Part shown: in pieces, positions 63,599 through 64,000 of the stretch
Layout: each line of letters opens with the position of its first letter
How positions within the stretch are numbered: position 1 is the first letter of the stretch
Position numbers and translations under genes: made by a program
Notes under the pieces: model-generated
Databases searched by the model: none
Seen by the model: only the letters and a program-made list of their open reading frames with translations
Told to the model about the DNA's origin: nothing
Source of the DNA: Corynebacterium aquilae DSM 44791
Lineage (GTDB): Bacteria > Actinomycetota > Actinomycetes > Mycobacteriales > Mycobacteriaceae
Direction: 5' to 3'
Length of the DNA stretch: 64,000 nucleotides
Assembly: GCF_001941445.1 (NCBI RefSeq)
Contig: NZ_CP009245.1
Span: 2,689,992-2,753,991 of the forward strand

Positions 63599-64000
63599 AT
63601 GCACGACGATGGCACGCTTTTTGTAGGCTACGCCCACCGCATCTGCGAGGATGGGCCGCCCAAGCATGCTCAACTGCGCGAAATCCTGGAAGAGATCTGT
63701 CGCACCAAGCTCAAGCCTGGCGACATGCTCCCCGGTGAACGCACCATCGAAAAAGCCTTCAATGTTTCGCGCATTACCGTGCGGCGCGCGATTGGCGACT
63801 TGGTCACCCAAGGTGTGGTTAAACGCGCCCGGGGCAAAGGAACCTTCGTTGCACCTTCGGCATTGGTCACTCGACTGCACCTTGCGAGCTTTTCCAGTGA
63901 GATGAATGCGCAAAGCTTGACCCCGTCGTCAAAAATCTTGACCGCCGGACGCTTTGAAGCCCCCGACCAGGTTGAAGAATTCTTCGGCTCTACAAGCCCC
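63599..64000 (+). CDS. GntR/HutC-family transcriptional regulator, cut by window end
   Basis: 134 N-terminal residues are visible. A winged helix-turn-helix of the GntR type spans about residues 22-88 (HAQLREILEEICRTKLKPGD, then FNVSRITVRRAIGDLVTQG and the RARGKGTFVA wing). The start of a UTRA-type effector domain follows (HLASFSSEMNAQSL, SSKILTAG), which places it in the HutC subfamily. In C. glutamicum a HutC-type regulator, FarR, lies beside serS, so this may be its ortholog; the effector and targets cannot be read here. ATG 63599 has only a weak upstream site, and a leaderless or slightly different start is possible. Confidence 0.88.
   Translation, partial: MHDDGTLFVGYAHRICEDGPPKHAQLREILEEICRTKLKPGDMLPGERTIEKAFNVSRITVRRAIGDLVTQGVVKRARGKGTFVAPSALVTRLHLASFSSEMNAQSLTPSSKILTAGRFEAPDQVEEFFGSTSP

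Overview
The window is a high-GC actinobacterial chromosome segment, almost certainly from Corynebacterium or a close mycolate-producing relative. The evidence is a mycolic acid and arabinogalactan assembly cluster (accD-type carboxylase, pks13, fadD32, ElrF cutinase, two mycolyltransferases, ubiA, PAP2 phosphatase, glfT2, glf) and an MmpL3-type gene behind pckG, trmB and a NYN gene. Gene order resembles that around Mycobacterium tuberculosis Rv3799c-Rv3811 and Rv0206c-Rv0211, and C. glutamicum cg3169-cg3202. I saw no rRNA, tRNA, CRISPR array, transposase or phage gene.

Layout. 1-8.0 kb: pckG (minus, cut by the window edge), trmB, a NYN-domain gene, an mmpL3-type trehalose monomycolate transporter, an LPG-synthase-like membrane protein and a DUF3054 membrane protein. 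8.1-19.7 kb: an amino-sugar/tagatose catabolic locus. Its minus arm has an ascorbate-family PTS (IIA, IIB, IIC as separate genes), a UPF0309 SIS protein and a large secreted lipoprotein. Its plus arm has an AgaS-like SIS enzyme, a PfkB kinase, a class II aldolase, a DeoR regulator and NagA. Together these could import an N-acetylhexosamine, deacetylate and deaminate/isomerise it to tagatose-6-P, phosphorylate it and cleave it to triose phosphates. 19.8-20.6 kb: two small membrane proteins.

20.9-29.7 kb: accD, pks13 and fadD32 activate and condense fatty acids into mycolates. 30.1-35.3 kb: a small helix-turn-helix gene, then a five-gene siderophore uptake operon inserted into the mycolate cluster, with a sharp change of base composition inside its second gene. 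35.4-45.8 kb: a DUF gene, elrF, a DUF732 lipoprotein, an LGFP-repeat mycolyltransferase, an old-yellow-enzyme gene, a second mycolyltransferase, ubiA, the DPPR-phosphatase candidate and glfT2. aftB, expected between the second mycolyltransferase and ubiA, is not here. 46.2-51.6 kb: an unknown membrane protein, RtcB and a GtrA protein lie between glfT2 and glf.

52.0-56.7 kb: a secreted PGRP-type amidase flanked on both sides by degenerate ~11-bp tandem arrays, a HAD phosphatase, and a PlsC acyltransferase fused to a second HAD domain. 57.3-61.7 kb: glpD, glpF and glpK for glycerol use. 62.0-64.0 kb: serS and a divergent GntR regulator cut by the window end.

Most genes favour C-ending codons. 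The trmB-mmpL block and the distal siderophore genes favour G/T instead. Many gene ends carry strong stem-loops, several without a U-tract.
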